Positions 27,307 through 36,952 are shown, counted from the first letter of the stretch. The stretch: DNA of 64,000 bases from Deinococcus detaillensis (GCF_007280555.1 NZ_VKDB01000015.1:1-64000); one strand, 5' to 3'. A program made the numbers and translations. The notes: a model not told the origin generated them from the letters alone.

Positions 27307-29091
27307 ATGTTATTTAGTGAACTGATCAACCCCGAACTTGCCGCACGCCTTGAAGCCCAGGGCATCACCGAAGCCACCCCTATTCAAGTTGAGAGCCTGC
27401 CGCACACCTTGGCAGGCCGCGACTTGATTGGCCGCGCCCGCACCGGCACCGGCAAGACGCTGGCTTTCGCGCTGCCGATCATCCAGAGCTTGGAGCCCAG
27501 CCGTGAGCGTGGCCGCACGCCCCGCGCCCTGATCATGGCCCCGACCCGCGAACTGGCCAAGCAAGTCGCCGAGCATTTCAACAAAGCCTCGGGCAGCTTG
27601 GAAGTCTTGACCATCTACGGCGGCGCAGCTTACGGCCCCCAGGAAAAAGCCCTCTCTCGCGGTGTGGACATCGTCGTGGGCACACCCGGACGCATCATTG
27701 ACCACATCGAGCGCCGCAACTTGATGCTCGACGCGGTGCAGTTCGTGGTACTCGACGAAGCCGATGAGATGCTCAGCGTAGGATTCGCCGACGCCATCGA
27801 AGAAATCCTCAAGGCCACTCCTCCCGAGCGCCAGACCATGCTGTTCAGCGCCACGCTGACCCGCGACATTTTGCGAATTGCCAAGCAGTACCAGAACGAT
27901 CCGGTGACGGTGGATCTGGTCGGCGAAGGCAAGAGCCAGGCCGCCGTGAGCGTCGAGCACCTCAAGATCCGCGTGGGGCGCACCCGCACCCGCTTGCTCG
28001 CCGACTTGCTGACCGTTTACAACCCTGAACGCGCCATTATCTTTACCCGCACCAAGCGCGAAGTGGACGAACTGGCCATGGAGCTCATTCACCGTGGTCT
28101 AGAGGCCGAAGCGCTCCACGGCGACCTCGCGCAGAGCCAGCGTGAACGCGCCCTTGGTGCCTTCCGCGCCGGACGGGTGCGTGTGCTGGTCGCCACCGAC
28201 GTGGCCGCCCGTGGCCTCGATATTCCCGAAGTGGACTTGGTGGTTCAGTACCACCTGCCGCAAGATCACGAAAGCTACGTTCACCGCTCGGGCCGGACGG
28301 GCCGCGCTGGGCGCACCGGCACCGCCATCGTGATGTACGGCGACCGCGAGCAGCGTGACCTTCGCAACTTGGAGCACGCCACCGGCGTTCACTTCCAAGA
28401 GCGCCTGCACCCCACCCCCAAAGAAGTCCGTGACGCTTCGGCCAGTACCGCAGCCGATCAGGTTCGTAAGGTGGATTCCGAATTTGCCGAGCCGTTCCAG
28501 CAAGCGGCTGAGCGCCTCTTTAGTGAACTGGGCATCGAAGGTCTGGCCCGCGCTCTGGCCCGCATCGCCGGAGCGGTGACGGCTGCCCGCAGCGTGAGTC
28601 TGCTCAGCGGTGAAGAAGGCCAAATCACCGTGATGCTGCGTGGTCAGCGTCTCAGCGTGGCCCGTACGGTCGCCCTGATTGCCCGCAGCACCGACATCGA
28701 CAGCCGCGCTCTGGGCAAAGTGCGTTTGTTCCAAGACGGCGCGGTGGCCGACTTGCCCAGCGAACTGGTTGCCAAGTTGCTGGCCGCTTCGCCCCTCGAT
28801 GACCAGATCGAGGTCAGCGTGCCGGACGAGTTGCCCGAACTCACCGACGCCCCGCAGCGTGAGCGTTTCAGTGACAGCCGCAGCGGTGGCGGTTACCGTG
28901 GCGGAAGCCGTCAGGGTGGCGGCAGCGGCGGAAGCCGTTTCAGTAACGACCGTGGTGGCAATGGCGGCGGCAGCGGCGGGAGCAATTTCCGTGGCCGCAG
29001 CAGCAGCAGCCGTGAAGATTTCGGCAGCCGCGAGTTTGTTCCCAGCGGCCCCGAGCGCAGCGGCAGCAGCGAGCGGCGGGATCGCCGTTAA
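27307..29091 (+). CDS. DEAD-box RNA helicase (CshA/DeaD-like)
   Basis: An ATP-dependent RNA helicase of 594 residues. Motifs in order: Q-motif region (ATPIQVESLP), I ARTGTGKT, Ia PTRELAKQ, II DEAD, III SAT, IV-V (VATDVAARGLD) and VI HRSGRTGRAGRTG. After the helicase core comes an RRM-like DbpA-type domain (about residues 410-490), then a low-complexity tail rich in Gly, Ser and Arg (about 515-594), which binds RNA nonspecifically or may promote condensation. It probably unwinds structured RNA in ribosome assembly or mRNA decay, especially in the cold. An intrinsic terminator follows. Confidence 0.95.
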   Translation: MLFSELINPELAARLEAQGITEATPIQVESLPHTLAGRDLIGRARTGTGKTLAFALPIIQSLEPSRERGRTPRALIMAPTRELAKQVAEHFNKASGSLEVLTIYGGAAYGPQEKALSRGVDIVVGTPGRIIDHIERRNLMLDAVQFVVLDEADEMLSVGFADAIEEILKATPPERQTMLFSATLTRDILRIAKQYQNDPVTVDLVGEGKSQAAVSVEHLKIRVGRTRTRLLADLLTVYNPERAIIFTRTKREVDELAMELIHRGLEAEALHGDLAQSQRERALGAFRAGRVRVLVATDVAARGLDIPEVDLVVQYHLPQDHESYVHRSGRTGRAGRTGTAIVMYGDREQRDLRNLEHATGVHFQERLHPTPKEVRDASASTAADQVRKVDSEFAEPFQQAAERLFSELGIEGLARALARIAGAVTAARSVSLLSGEEGQITVMLRGQRLSVARTVALIARSTDIDSRALGKVRLFQDGAVADLPSELVAKLLAASPLDDQIEVSVPDELPELTDAPQRERFSDSRSGGGYRGGSRQGGGSGGSRFSNDRGGNGGGSGGSNFRGRSSSSREDFGSREFVPSGPERSGSSERRDRR

Positions 29092-29106
29092 GCGCTAGAA
29101 AAACGG

Positions 29107-29147
29107 AGCAGGGTGGGTGTCTGGAGAAGACACCCACCCTGCTTTTT
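29107..29147 (+). terminator. Intrinsic terminator of the helicase gene
   Basis: A perfect 16-base-pair stem (29107-29122 with 29128-29143), a 5-base loop and a T-run. It is the strongest terminator in the window. Confidence 0.93.
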
Positions 29148-29387
29148 GGTTTGGGGGCTGGGTTGTGGTTTCGTCTTCCCCCACTCCCAGTCCTCTCCCC
29201 GTTGGGAAGGGGGGAGCTGGTCGCTGCGCTCGGTACTGTGACTGTGCGGCGTGACCTTTGGTTGATGCCTCCGGCGTTCTCTACGACTGGGTCTTCTGTT
29301 CTGTTTTGGCCGACACGTTTTGTATTTTCCCAGCTTGGCATATGGGAAGGCAAAGGTCGAATTCAAAAGCGGGCGACTTGTTGCAAG
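29148..29387. other. Intergenic region, nothing recognised
   Basis: About 240 bases between the helicase terminator and the convergent crtD-like gene. There is a pyrimidine-rich stretch and an imperfect CTCCCC...GGGGAG hairpin (about 29195-29218). No reading frame or known repeat is recognised. Confidence 0.4.
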
Positions 29388-30755
29388 TTACGCTTGCTGA
29401 ATCAGCTTGGAGACGATCAGTGCGCCGCCCAGAATCGCCGGAATGCCGCCGCCCGGATGCACCGCCGTACCGACTTGCCAGAGCTTGGCCGACACGCGGT
29501 ACGGCTGAGGATGAAACGGCCCGCTGCGCCACGCCGGATAAGCCGCGCCGTAGATCGCGCCTCCCGTTGTGCCGAGTGCGGCGTAATGGACTGGATCAAG
29601 CGCCCTGATCTCAAGCGCCTTGCAGAGGAGATTTGGCACGCCCAAGACCCGCTCAACCCGCTCCACTTGCCCGCGCACCCACGGCTGAGTGAGGCTGAGC
29701 CTCTGCCCCGCTGCCGGAACGGTGAGCAGCAGCGCCAATTTGCGTCCCTCGGCATGAACGAGCGCCAAAGTGTCGGGCGGCATTGCTTGGGCCTGCACGG
29801 CCCGCCGGAAGGTTTGAAAATTGGACGGCGCAATGATGCTGGTGGCGGGCAGCGGTACAGGTTCAGCAAAAGCGGCGTAGATCGCCAAGCCGCTGACGGT
29901 GCGGGCCTGCGGCTTGCTAAGCTGCCCGCTCAACTCGGCCCGCCGCGCCGGATCGAGGGCGCTGACGATCAATTCATGCCGCGCCGTTCTGCTTCCCAAT
30001 TCAAGAATGCCCCGCGCCGCATCCAAAAGGGTTACGGGCGTTTGGTCTAGCAGTGTGACACCCCGCTCACGGCAAAAGCGCAGCAACTCGTCGAGCAAGC
30101 GCGTCATCCCGCCGGCGGGCCGAGACACCTCGGCGGCGATCAGAGCTGGAAGCAGCGCGTAGAGGGCGGGTGCGTCCTTCGGACTCAGGCCCGCGTTCAG
30201 CGCGTGGGTCTTGAGAGCGTGAGCCAGCAGCGGCGAAAAATGCTGGGCGTTGATCCAGCTTTCGGCGCTCAGGTGGCCGCCCAGCACCCGCCCGACACGG
30301 GCACTCGCCCGCAAAAATGCCGGCTCATCCAAGCGCGGCGGCAGGGTCAGCAGAGTTTCGACCTCAGCTTGAATGGGGCCAACCCGCGCCAAGTAGCGCT
30401 GCCACTCGCCGGAGAGCGGGTGATCCGGCGGCACCGGCAGCGCTACAGCCCCGAACGGCGTGTGATGCAGTCCCAGTCCGCCTTCAAGCGGCTGCAAATC
30501 AAGCGAGTCGGGCTCATTCAGTGCGGCCAAATAGCGCTGACAAACGCCCGGAAAGGTAAACAGACTCGGCCCCGTACCAAATGCCAACCCGCCCACCGAC
30601 AGCCGCGAGAGTTTGCCGCCGAACTCGCCCGCTTCATAGACCGTGACGGAGTGGCCCGCTTCAGCCAACAGCGCCGCCAGGCTCAGTCCCGCGAGGCCGC
30701 CGCCGAGAACGGCGATGGAGATTGCGGGTTGTCGGCGGTACGTTATTGGCCCCAC
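29388..30755 (-). CDS. CrtI/CrtD-family carotenoid desaturase
   Basis: The product has about 455 residues. The FAD-binding motif [19 protein letters not shown] lies near the N-terminus with [14 protein letters not shown], and the C-terminal [24 protein letters not shown] is the family's second dinucleotide-binding end. Within CrtI relatives it resembles CrtD C-3',4' desaturases, which act late in carotenoid synthesis such as deinoxanthin formation. It is preceded by the UbiA-type gene on the same strand. I favour GTG 30755 (AGGA 7 bases upstream), but GTG 30773 in the same frame is possible. Confidence 0.85.
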   Translation of the reverse strand: MGPITYRRQPAISIAVLGGGLAGLSLAALLAEAGHSVTVYEAGEFGGKLSRLSVGGLAFGTGPSLFTFPGVCQRYLAALNEPDSLDLQPLEGGLGLHHTPFGAVALPVPPDHPLSGEWQRYLARVGPIQAEVETLLTLPPRLDEPAFLRASARVGRVLGGHLSAESWINAQHFSPLLAHALKTHALNAGLSPKDAPALYALLPALIAAEVSRPAGGMTRLLDELLRFCRERGVTLLDQTPVTLLDAARGILELGSRTARHELIVSALDPARRAELSGQLSKPQARTVSGLAIYAAFAEPVPLPATSIIAPSNFQTFRRAVQAQAMPPDTLALVHAEGRKLALLLTVPAAGQRLSLTQPWVRGQVERVERVLGVPNLLCKALEIRALDPVHYAALGTTGGAIYGAAYPAWRSGPFHPQPYRVSAKLWQVGTAVHPGGGIPAILGGALIVSKLIQQA

Positions 30756-30779
30756 TCTTTTCCTGTTTCCCACAACCCA

Positions 30780-31661
30780 TTAGCCTTTTGCCAGCACATA
30801 CACCAACTGCACCCCGCTCACCGCGCCGACGATCCACGGCGAGACGATGCTCAGCGGGTACAAGCGAGCGGCCTGCTCGGAAGTCGGGCGGCGCAGCAAA
30901 CGGAGCGCCATACCGCCGCACACCAGCCACAGCGCCGAGCTGCTCAGCGGACTCAGCGGCCACAGCAGCGCTCCAGCGAGGCCAAACCAAGCCAGCGCGT
31001 AGCGGGCCGCTCCAAGTGCGCCCAATGTAGTTGCCACCGTATGGGTGTGGGCGGCGGCGTCGGCGGGAATGTCTTGCACCGCGTCAAAGGCGTGCTTGCC
31101 CACCGCGTAGGCGCACAGCGCGGCGCAGGCCAGCGCAGGTACCGCCGCGCCCACCATCAGCGCCGGAATCAGCAGCGGCAAGGCGTAAGCCACGTTGGAC
31201 AGGCCGTCTAAAAAGGGGCGAGTCTTGAAGCGCAGCGGGCGCAAGCTGTAAGCCGCGAACAGGCCCGCACACAGCAGCAGCACGCCGTAAGCGGCGGGGG
31301 AGAGCAGCCACGCCAGCACCAGCAAAAACGGCAGGTTCAGCGCCAGGATCAGCCACAGCAAGCTGTTTTCCTCGCCGGAGCGCAGCCTCGCGCCCTGCCA
31401 GCCGCCCTTGCGCTCGCTACGGGCGTCCTCGGCCATGTCGGAGAAGTCGTTGAGGCCGTAAATCAGCAAGTTAAACGGCAAGCTGAGGTAAACCAGCAGC
31501 AGCAACCAGCCCGCGCTCATGTTCCAGAGCTGGCCCGACAGCCACAGGCCCGTGACCGCCACCCCAAGCGTGTTGACCCACAGCGCAGGCCGCGAAACGA
31601 GCAGCACTTGGCGCAGGGGTAACAGGGTGAAGGCAAAAGAACGGGGTTGCAGTCGGCTCAT
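30780..31661 (-). CDS. UbiA-family prenyltransferase (lycopene-elongase-like)
   Basis: A 293-residue membrane protein with about eight helices. Both Asp-rich motifs are present: [15 protein letters not shown] near residue 90 and [10 protein letters not shown] near residue 195, which bind the prenyl diphosphate through Mg2+. The combination with a CrtD-like gene resembles CrtEb/LyeJ lycopene elongase clusters for C50 carotenoids, but other UbiA roles (menaquinone, tocopherol) cannot be excluded. ATG 31661 is chosen over longer frames. The TATACT -10 box is about 21 bases upstream. Confidence 0.75.
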   Translation of the reverse strand: MSRLQPRSFAFTLLPLRQVLLVSRPALWVNTLGVAVTGLWLSGQLWNMSAGWLLLLVYLSLPFNLLIYGLNDFSDMAEDARSERKGGWQGARLRSGEENSLLWLILALNLPFLLVLAWLLSPAAYGVLLLCAGLFAAYSLRPLRFKTRPFLDGLSNVAYALPLLIPALMVGAAVPALACAALCAYAVGKHAFDAVQDIPADAAAHTHTVATTLGALGAARYALAWFGLAGALLWPLSPLSSSALWLVCGGMALRLLRRPTSEQAARLYPLSIVSPWIVGAVSGVQLVYVLAKG

Positions 31662-31682
31662 GGGGCAAGTCTCACTCAGGCC

Positions 31683-31755
31683 AGTATAGAGGCGCGGTTC
31701 GGGGCGTTTTGTCTGGGTCAGTCTGGACAAACAAAAACGGGAGAGCGGTTAAACT
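31683..31755. promoter_or_regulatory. Divergent promoters with candidate TetR operator
   Basis: TATACT on the minus strand (31683-31688) serves the UbiA-type gene. TAAACT on the plus strand (31750-31755), 7 bases before ATG 31763, serves the TetR gene. Between them lies the inverted repeat TTTGTC-N12-GACAAA (31708-31731), placed so that a repressor would control both. Confidence 0.5.
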
Positions 31756-31762
31756 GCTGCCT

Positions 31763-32347
31763 ATGGCCCGCCGCGTTGATCCTGTTCAAGACCGCCTGCG
31801 CCGCGCCGCCTTGGAGCAGGCCGCCTACCAAGCTATTTTCGAGTGCGGCTTTGCCAGCGTGACGCTCGGTGACATCGCCGCCCGAGCGGGAGTCAGTAAA
31901 GGCACGCTGGTCTACCACTTCGGTAGCAAAGAAGAACTGCTGGCCGCCGTGATGCGCCGCTTCGTGCGGACCGTCACCGCAGCCACCCGCCGCGCCTTGC
32001 GGCAAGCGCCCAGCCCTGAAGCCAAGTTGCAGGCTTACGTCGAAAACCAGTTTTACGGGGTGCTCAACACCAAGCGGTTTTACACAGTGTCTCTGGATTT
32101 GCTCGCGGCGGCGGCCCGCAGCCCCGCGCTGATGAAGGTGCAGCGCGACTTCGTGGCGGCCAGCCTCAGCTTAGATCTCGAACTCTCGGCGCTGGGCGGT
32201 GGGGCCGACCTGGCAGCGCGGGCTTGGCAACTCCGCGCCCTGGTCGACGGCCTGAGTGTCCGGTTTTTGGCCGATGAACAGCCGGATTTGTATCTCTACC
32301 GACGAATTTGCCTGACGGGTCTGAGAGCGCTCTTATGGCCCCCTTGA
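31763..32347 (+). CDS. TetR-family transcriptional regulator
   Basis: A 194-residue regulator: an N-terminal HTH (residues about 16-62, VTLGDIAARAGVSKGTLVYHF) and a variable ligand-binding C-terminal domain. It is divergent from the UbiA/CrtD-like genes and the shared promoter has a suitable inverted repeat, so control of that pair is likely. The ligand is unknown. The start is ATG 31763, leaderless after TAAACT. Confidence 0.88.
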   Translation: MARRVDPVQDRLRRAALEQAAYQAIFECGFASVTLGDIAARAGVSKGTLVYHFGSKEELLAAVMRRFVRTVTAATRRALRQAPSPEAKLQAYVENQFYGVLNTKRFYTVSLDLLAAAARSPALMKVQRDFVAASLSLDLELSALGGGADLAARAWQLRALVDGLSVRFLADEQPDLYLYRRICLTGLRALLWPP

Positions 32348-32400
32348 GAAGGCAAGAAACGAGGCCAAATTGCCCCGCCGCCTATGCTAGGGTTTGATGG

Positions 32401-33342
32401 ATGAGAAACGCTTTTATCGTGTCTGCGGCGCTGCTGTTAGTCGGTACGGTGGGGGGCGGCTATACCGCTTACCATCTGGGAACAAGCCATGAAGAAAAAG
32501 CTGCTGGGAGCGCAGGTGAAACCAAAAGCCCTGTAGCAGTGATGAACAACGACGCGGCCTCGGCGGGCGTTAGTCCAGCGGCGGGTCAGGCTCCGGCAGC
32601 CGGCAGCGCTGCTCCTGCCAGCACCGAGGGCAAGAGCGTCAGTGGCGCTTCCGGCGCGGCTGCGGGCGAGTCCGGCACCACCCCGGCGGGTACGCTAGCG
32701 GGCAACAAAGCGGACAGCTTGTCGGCGGGCAGTATGCCGACGAGCGGAGCCAGCCAAAGCCCCAATGCGGCGGGCAACACGCCCGGCAACAACCAACCGG
32801 CGGGCAACGCCAGCGCCGCCGAGGGCGCTTCCGTCGTCGCCAAAGACCGCGCTTCGGGAACGTCGTCCACCACTGCTGCGCCTGGTGCGCCCACCAAGCC
32901 CACCAGCGCTGCCAATCCTTCAGGCAGCGCTCCTGCGCCGGGCAGCACCAGCGCCGCCACCCCGAATCCAGCAACGCCAGCTCAAACGATGCCGGCCCAA
33001 ACAACGCCTGCCGCTAGCACCGCTGCGGCTGCGGCTGCTCCGGCCAGCGACGCGGCCACTTCCGGCGACGCGGAGGCCGGCAAGCTGATTTTTGCCGGAG
33101 CCAAGAAGCCTGAAGTCAACTGCGCGGTGTGTCACGGCGCACAGGGGAAAGGCGGCGTGGGGGCCAACCTGACCACTCCCGACGGCCCCAAGGGCTGGGA
33201 CGAAACGCAGTTCTTGACGACGCTGCGCCAAGGCCAAACCCCTCAGAGGATGCTCAACGCCACCATGCCGCGCTTTGCCGAAACACAGCTCAGCGACACC
33301 GAGATCAACGATATTCACGCCTTCATCAAAACCCTGCCTTAA
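32401..33342 (+). CDS. Membrane-anchored c-type cytochrome with long low-complexity linker
   Basis: The 313-residue protein has one N-terminal hydrophobic segment (residues 5-22, an anchor or uncleaved signal), then about 170 residues of Ala, Ser, Gly, Thr and Pro repeats, then a monohaem cytochrome c domain with CAVCH near residue 242 and an axial Met in LNATMPRF. It is an envelope electron carrier tethered through a flexible arm. Redox partners are not identified. The start ATG 32401 overlaps another ATG four bases earlier in a different frame. Confidence 0.85.
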   Translation: MRNAFIVSAALLLVGTVGGGYTAYHLGTSHEEKAAGSAGETKSPVAVMNNDAASAGVSPAAGQAPAAGSAAPASTEGKSVSGASGAAAGESGTTPAGTLAGNKADSLSAGSMPTSGASQSPNAAGNTPGNNQPAGNASAAEGASVVAKDRASGTSSTTAAPGAPTKPTSAANPSGSAPAPGSTSAATPNPATPAQTMPAQTTPAASTAAAAAAPASDAATSGDAEAGKLIFAGAKKPEVNCAVCHGAQGKGGVGANLTTPDGPKGWDETQFLTTLRQGQTPQRMLNATMPRFAETQLSDTEINDIHAFIKTLP

Positions 33343-33371
33343 CCGGCTGGAATCAGCGCATATCTGCGCCC

Positions 33372-33423
33372 AAACACGTTACTTCCGCTCGCTCAGGCAG
33401 CGGCAGTGACGTGTTTGTCTTTT
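33372..33423 (+). terminator. Terminator of the cytochrome c gene
   Basis: Stem AAACACGT (33372-33379) with ACGTGTTT (33409-33416), with further pairing inside (ACT/AGT, CGCT/AGCG), followed by GTCTTTTG. Confidence 0.75.
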
Positions 33424-33479
33424 GTTTATGCTGGAACTTTTAGCAGCCGAGCATCCATTTGGGCCTGAACTCGGCGCAT

Positions 33480-33485
33480 TACCTT
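33480..33485 (+). promoter_or_regulatory. -10 box, leaderless esterase gene
   Basis: TACCTT, 6 bases before the ATG at 33492. Confidence 0.45.
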
Positions 33486-33491
33486 GACGGC

Positions 33492-34361
33492 ATGAAACGC
33501 CGCCTTCTCGCTTTGCCTTTGCTGCTCACCCTTGGAGTGGCCCTCACCGCCTGCAATCCGGTGGGCACCCTCAACCGCGCCACCAGTCTCAGCGGCCTGA
33601 GCGTTACCCACGACCTCCACTACGGCTCCGACCCGCGCAACGTGCTCGATATTTACGCGCCGCAAGGCGCTGCCAATAAAGCGGTGGTGCTGTTTATTCA
33701 CGGCGGCTCGTGGGAGAGCGGCAGCAAAGACGAATACGTGTTCGTGGGCGAAAGCCTGGCGCGGGCCGGATACGTCACGGCGGTGATGAATTACCGCCTC
33801 GCCCCGCAGCACCCTTACCCCGATTACGTGATCGACGCTGCCAGCGCCCTCAAGTGGCTGCAAGACAACGCCGCTCAGTACGGCGGTAACGGCCAGCGCC
33901 TCTATGTGGTGGGCCACTCGGCGGGGGCCTTCAATGCGGTGGACGCGGTGGACGACAGCCCCTTCTTGAGCGACGCGGGCGTGCAAGCGGGCACGGTGCG
34001 CGGCGTGGTGGGTATTGCTGGTCCCTACGACTACGATTTCCGTCAGTTCCCCACCAAAACGGCTTTTCCGGCAGGCGGCGATCCGGCCCAGATTATGCCG
34101 ACCCAGCACATCCGCGCCGACGCGCCGCCCAACCTGCTGTTGGTGGCGGGCAACGACCAGACGGTTGATCCCAGCAACGGCGAGAAGATGAAAGCGGCCC
34201 TGCAAGCGGCGGGCGTGCCGTACACCTACACGGTGCTGCCGGGCCTAAGCCACATCACTGTCGTGGCAGCGTTGTCGCGCCGCCTGACTTTTTTGGGCGG
34301 AACCCGTCAGGCCGTTCTGGACTTCTTGAACACCCAGGAAGCCAGCGCCGCCAACAAATGA
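33492..34361 (+). CDS. Lipoprotein alpha/beta-hydrolase (carboxylesterase-like)
   Basis: A 289-residue lipoprotein: lipobox LTAC at residues 18-21, then an alpha/beta-hydrolase of the BD-FAE/kynurenine-formamidase-like type with the oxyanion HGGSWESG near residue 80, nucleophile GHSAGA near 150, acid in NDQTVD and His in LSHITV near the C-terminus. It likely hydrolyses short esters at the cell surface. The substrate is not known. The start is ATG 33492. Confidence 0.85.
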   Translation: MKRRLLALPLLLTLGVALTACNPVGTLNRATSLSGLSVTHDLHYGSDPRNVLDIYAPQGAANKAVVLFIHGGSWESGSKDEYVFVGESLARAGYVTAVMNYRLAPQHPYPDYVIDAASALKWLQDNAAQYGGNGQRLYVVGHSAGAFNAVDAVDDSPFLSDAGVQAGTVRGVVGIAGPYDYDFRQFPTKTAFPAGGDPAQIMPTQHIRADAPPNLLLVAGNDQTVDPSNGEKMKAALQAAGVPYTYTVLPGLSHITVVAALSRRLTFLGGTRQAVLDFLNTQEASAANK

Positions 34362-34443
34362 GCGTGAAAATCACCGACTGTGCCTAGACAACCCTGATCT
34401 GCGTCAGGTTCAACTCACCTTGGGATGAGCCTTTCATGATGGG

Positions 34444-35826
34444 ATGGATGTTGTGTGTCGTTTGCCCCTCTTCCGTACTCTGCGTTCCGTGCTGCTGTTC
34501 AGCTTGGCCAGTTCAACCGCGTTTGCCGCTGTCACCGTTCAAAAAGGCGATACCCTCTTCACTCTTTCGCGGCGCACAGGCGTGAGCGTGGCGCGGCTGC
34601 AAGCGCTCAATCAGCTGCCCGGCACTCTCATTCGCGTCGGCCAGGTGCTTAGAACGGGCGGGACGCTGCCCGTCACCAAAGCCGCGTCCAAAGTTGCCGC
34701 CTCACCGCCAAAAAGTGCCAGCGCCAAGCCGCAAAGACCCAGCCGCTACACTGTGCGCTCCGGCGACACCTTGAGCAAAATCGCGTCCAAAATCGGCGTC
34801 AGCGTCCGCGCTTTGCAGGGAGCCAACCAGCTCACCGGCACGCTGATTTTGGTGGGCCAGGTGCTCAAGGTGCCGCCCGCCGGCGCGTCGGCGGCCCGCG
34901 TTCCGGCGCTGCCGCCCAACACCGAGGCCCGCGTCGTCTACACCTACCGCACGGTGGGCGTGCGCGACACGTTCGTGACGTTGGCCCAGACCGCTCAGCA
35001 AAACGCCAAGCTGACTTCGGCGCAGTTTATGAATCTCAATCATCTGAGGATCGCCTGGGTTTATCCCGGCATGAAAGTGCTGCTGCCCCAGCGTATTCCA
35101 GTGCCGATTCCGCCCGCGCCTCGCCGCCGCGCCGTAAGCCTATCGGCCGTCCGTGTGCTCGACACCGCCGTGCAAGTGGTCAGGGTGGATTTGCGCTGGC
35201 GCGACGTGTTAGTTTCTCCGGTGCTGCCTTCGCGCGGGATTGGCAGCAGTGCCCGTGTCAGCACGTTGGCCCGGCAAAGTGGCGCGACGGCAGTGATCAA
35301 CGGCAGTTATTTTCATCCGCGCAGCTATATTCCGGCGGGCGACCTGGTGGTGCAGGGCAAGCGCTTGTCGTGGGGCCGCATTCCGGTGGCGCTGGCGATC
35401 ACGCCCGACAACCGCGCCTACATTGGCGGGGGCGGCGGCGCAGGCAGCAGTGGTGTGGGCAGCAACTGGACAGGCATGGAAACGGTGATTGCCAGCGGGC
35501 CGCAAATCGTGCGCGGCGGTCAGGTCAGCACCGCCTACTCGCGCGTCTTTCAAGACCCCGCGCTGTTTGGCCGCGCCGCCCGCAGCGCTATCGGCCTGAG
35601 CAGCAACCGCGACCTCATTTTGGTCAGCACCCACGCCCGGCTGACCATCAGCGAAATGAGCAAGGTCATGGCCCGCCTCGGAGCCAAAGACGCTTTGCTG
35701 CTCGACGGCGGCTCCAGCGCGGGTCTGTCTTGGAACAACACCTCCGTTTTGGAAAGCGTCCGCAGCGTGTCATACGGAATCGGGGTCTTTTCGGAGTATT
35801 CGGGGCGGCGGTATTCGCGGACTTAA
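34444..35826 (+). CDS. Secreted LysM protein with phosphodiester glycosidase (NAGPA-like) domain
   Basis: The 460-residue protein has a signal peptide (about 1-28), two LysM repeats (VQKGDTLFTLSRRTGV and VRSGDTLSKIASKIGV, each ending near VGQVL), a third diverged repeat (about 165-220) and a C-terminal NAGPA/DUF2233 domain with INGSYFHP, ASGPQIV, SAIGLSS and LLLDGGSSAGL. LysM binds peptidoglycan, and the NAGPA domain cleaves phosphodiester-linked sugars, so cell-wall remodelling is likely. The stop shares TTAA with the convergent gene. ATG 34444 has no clear Shine-Dalgarno. Confidence 0.87.
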   Translation: MDVVCRLPLFRTLRSVLLFSLASSTAFAAVTVQKGDTLFTLSRRTGVSVARLQALNQLPGTLIRVGQVLRTGGTLPVTKAASKVAASPPKSASAKPQRPSRYTVRSGDTLSKIASKIGVSVRALQGANQLTGTLILVGQVLKVPPAGASAARVPALPPNTEARVVYTYRTVGVRDTFVTLAQTAQQNAKLTSAQFMNLNHLRIAWVYPGMKVLLPQRIPVPIPPAPRRRAVSLSAVRVLDTAVQVVRVDLRWRDVLVSPVLPSRGIGSSARVSTLARQSGATAVINGSYFHPRSYIPAGDLVVQGKRLSWGRIPVALAITPDNRAYIGGGGGAGSSGVGSNWTGMETVIASGPQIVRGGQVSTAYSRVFQDPALFGRAARSAIGLSSNRDLILVSTHARLTISEMSKVMARLGAKDALLLDGGSSAGLSWNNTSVLESVRSVSYGIGVFSEYSGRRYSRT

Positions 35827-36773
35827 CGCCCCGCCCGCACGTCCTCGATCAGTTCGTGGCCCATTTCCAAAGCCACCGGCCCCAAGGGACTCAGGCCCGC
35901 GCCCAGCACGGTGCTGAGTTTGGCCTGCCGGGCGCTGCTGAGGTGGTTCCAGCGCTCCAAGTCGCTTCGCCACAGCAGGGCGGCTTCGTCGCGCACAAAA
36001 CGCACTGCGCCGTCAAAGTAACCGGCTTGCTGAGCGAGTTTGGCGCGTTTTTCGGTTTGCACCAGGTTCAGGCCGCGTGTGGCCAACAGCACGCGGCGGG
36101 CTTCGTCTGCGCCGCCAAAGCCGTAGAGCTGGTCTAAATGATAGACCGCTCTGGGAAAGGCCAGTCCCGCCTGCGCCCGCCAGTGGTGCGGCAACCGCAC
36201 GCCGCCGTCCGGCCAACTGGCGGGCCAGAGGTGCAGGTGCGTCAGCAGCGCCGGATAAAGGAGGCGAGTGGCAATTCGGCGGGTTTCGGTGAGCGCCAAG
36301 AGTTGCCCGGCAATGCCGCTGCCGCGCCTGAGCCACTCGCCAGCGGCGCTGAGTTCGGCGGCGGCTTGATCGAGGAGGGCGGTTCTGGCTGCGCTCAGTT
36401 GCGGCGCGGACGCTTGCCGGAGTTGGCGGCCCAACTTGGCGAGATTTCCGCTGGGATCATACACCGCCTTGGCGTTTGCCAGCCACTCCAGCGGAGCCTC
36501 TGCCCGGTACAGGGCGGCCCAGTCTTGCCAGTCTTCCAGCTTTTCATAGGGAAACTGCCAGAGCTGTACGCCGTTTTGTGTCGTTTGCTTGGCGTCGCTC
36601 AGGCCGCGCTCAAACACCAACAGCGCTGGGCGGCTGCCTGCCCACGTGGGAGCGCTGCTCATGACCTCGGCCACCGCCCTGACTTTGCGCTCCGCCGTCA
36701 AGCGCTCAAGGAGGAGCAGGGTGGAGTCGGTGAGAGCGCTGGTGGGTTCGTCGCGGATTGGGGCAGAAGGCAT
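35823..36773 (-). CDS. Protein of unknown function, nucleotidyltransferase-like
   Basis: A 316-residue cytoplasmic protein with no hydrophobic segments. The block AEAPLEWLANAKAVYDPSGNLAKL resembles the region after the active site in minimal nucleotidyltransferases, but the catalytic G-S-x-x-x-D pattern is not visible, so this link is weak. The rest is helical. ATG 36773 is 8 bases after TAAAGT. The stop codon overlaps the convergent LysM gene. A more specific function cannot be assigned. Confidence 0.6.
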   Translation of the reverse strand: MPSAPIRDEPTSALTDSTLLLLERLTAERKVRAVAEVMSSAPTWAGSRPALLVFERGLSDAKQTTQNGVQLWQFPYEKLEDWQDWAALYRAEAPLEWLANAKAVYDPSGNLAKLGRQLRQASAPQLSAARTALLDQAAAELSAAGEWLRRGSGIAGQLLALTETRRIATRLLYPALLTHLHLWPASWPDGGVRLPHHWRAQAGLAFPRAVYHLDQLYGFGGADEARRVLLATRGLNLVQTEKRAKLAQQAGYFDGAVRFVRDEAALLWRSDLERWNHLSSARQAKLSTVLGAGLSPLGPVALEMGHELIEDVRAGR

Positions 36774-36781
36774 CAGGCCAT

Positions 36782-36787
36782 ACTTTA
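36782..36787 (-). promoter_or_regulatory. -10 box, leaderless gene at 36773
   Basis: TAAAGT (minus strand), 8 bases before ATG 36773. Confidence 0.5.
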
Positions 36788-36859
36788 CAAAGGAACCCGA
36801 ATCAGAATTGGAGCGGTGGGTAGATAGTTCGCTGGCACACTGGGGTAGCTGCACAGGCC

Positions 36860-36888
36860 TTTACCTTCCGCTTGCTGGCGACTATGCT
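36860..36888 (+). promoter_or_regulatory. trp operon promoter
   Basis: TTTACC (36860-36865) and TATGCT (36883-36888) with exactly 17 bases between them. The -10 ends 6 bases before the trpL ATG. Confidence 0.75.
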
Positions 36889-36894
36889 AGCAAC

Positions 36895-36948
36895 ATGATC
36901 CGCGCACTGACCAACGTAGCCTGGTGGTGGCCCAAGTTTCTTGGGTGA
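36895..36948 (+). CDS. trpL: trp leader peptide with three tandem Trp codons
   Basis: The 17-codon ORF reads MIRALTNVAWWWPKFLG and has TGG-TGG-TGG at 36922-36930. It lies 110 bases before trpE, right behind a strong promoter, and is itself leaderless. Just after the Trp codons CCCAAG (36931-36936) can pair with CTTGGG (36940-36945), and an intrinsic terminator follows. This is the classic layout for ribosome-stalling attenuation: with charged tRNA-Trp scarce, the ribosome stops on the Trp codons and alters RNA folding downstream. Confidence 0.9.
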   Translation: MIRALTNVAWWWPKFLG

Positions 36949-36952
36949 TGTT

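Noticed and set aside
34381..34443. Possible TPP riboswitch (CCTGATCTG-like sequence) before the LysM gene
   Set aside because: Only one short block resembles the thiamine box. The other conserved parts are missing, and a LysM protein is not a usual target.
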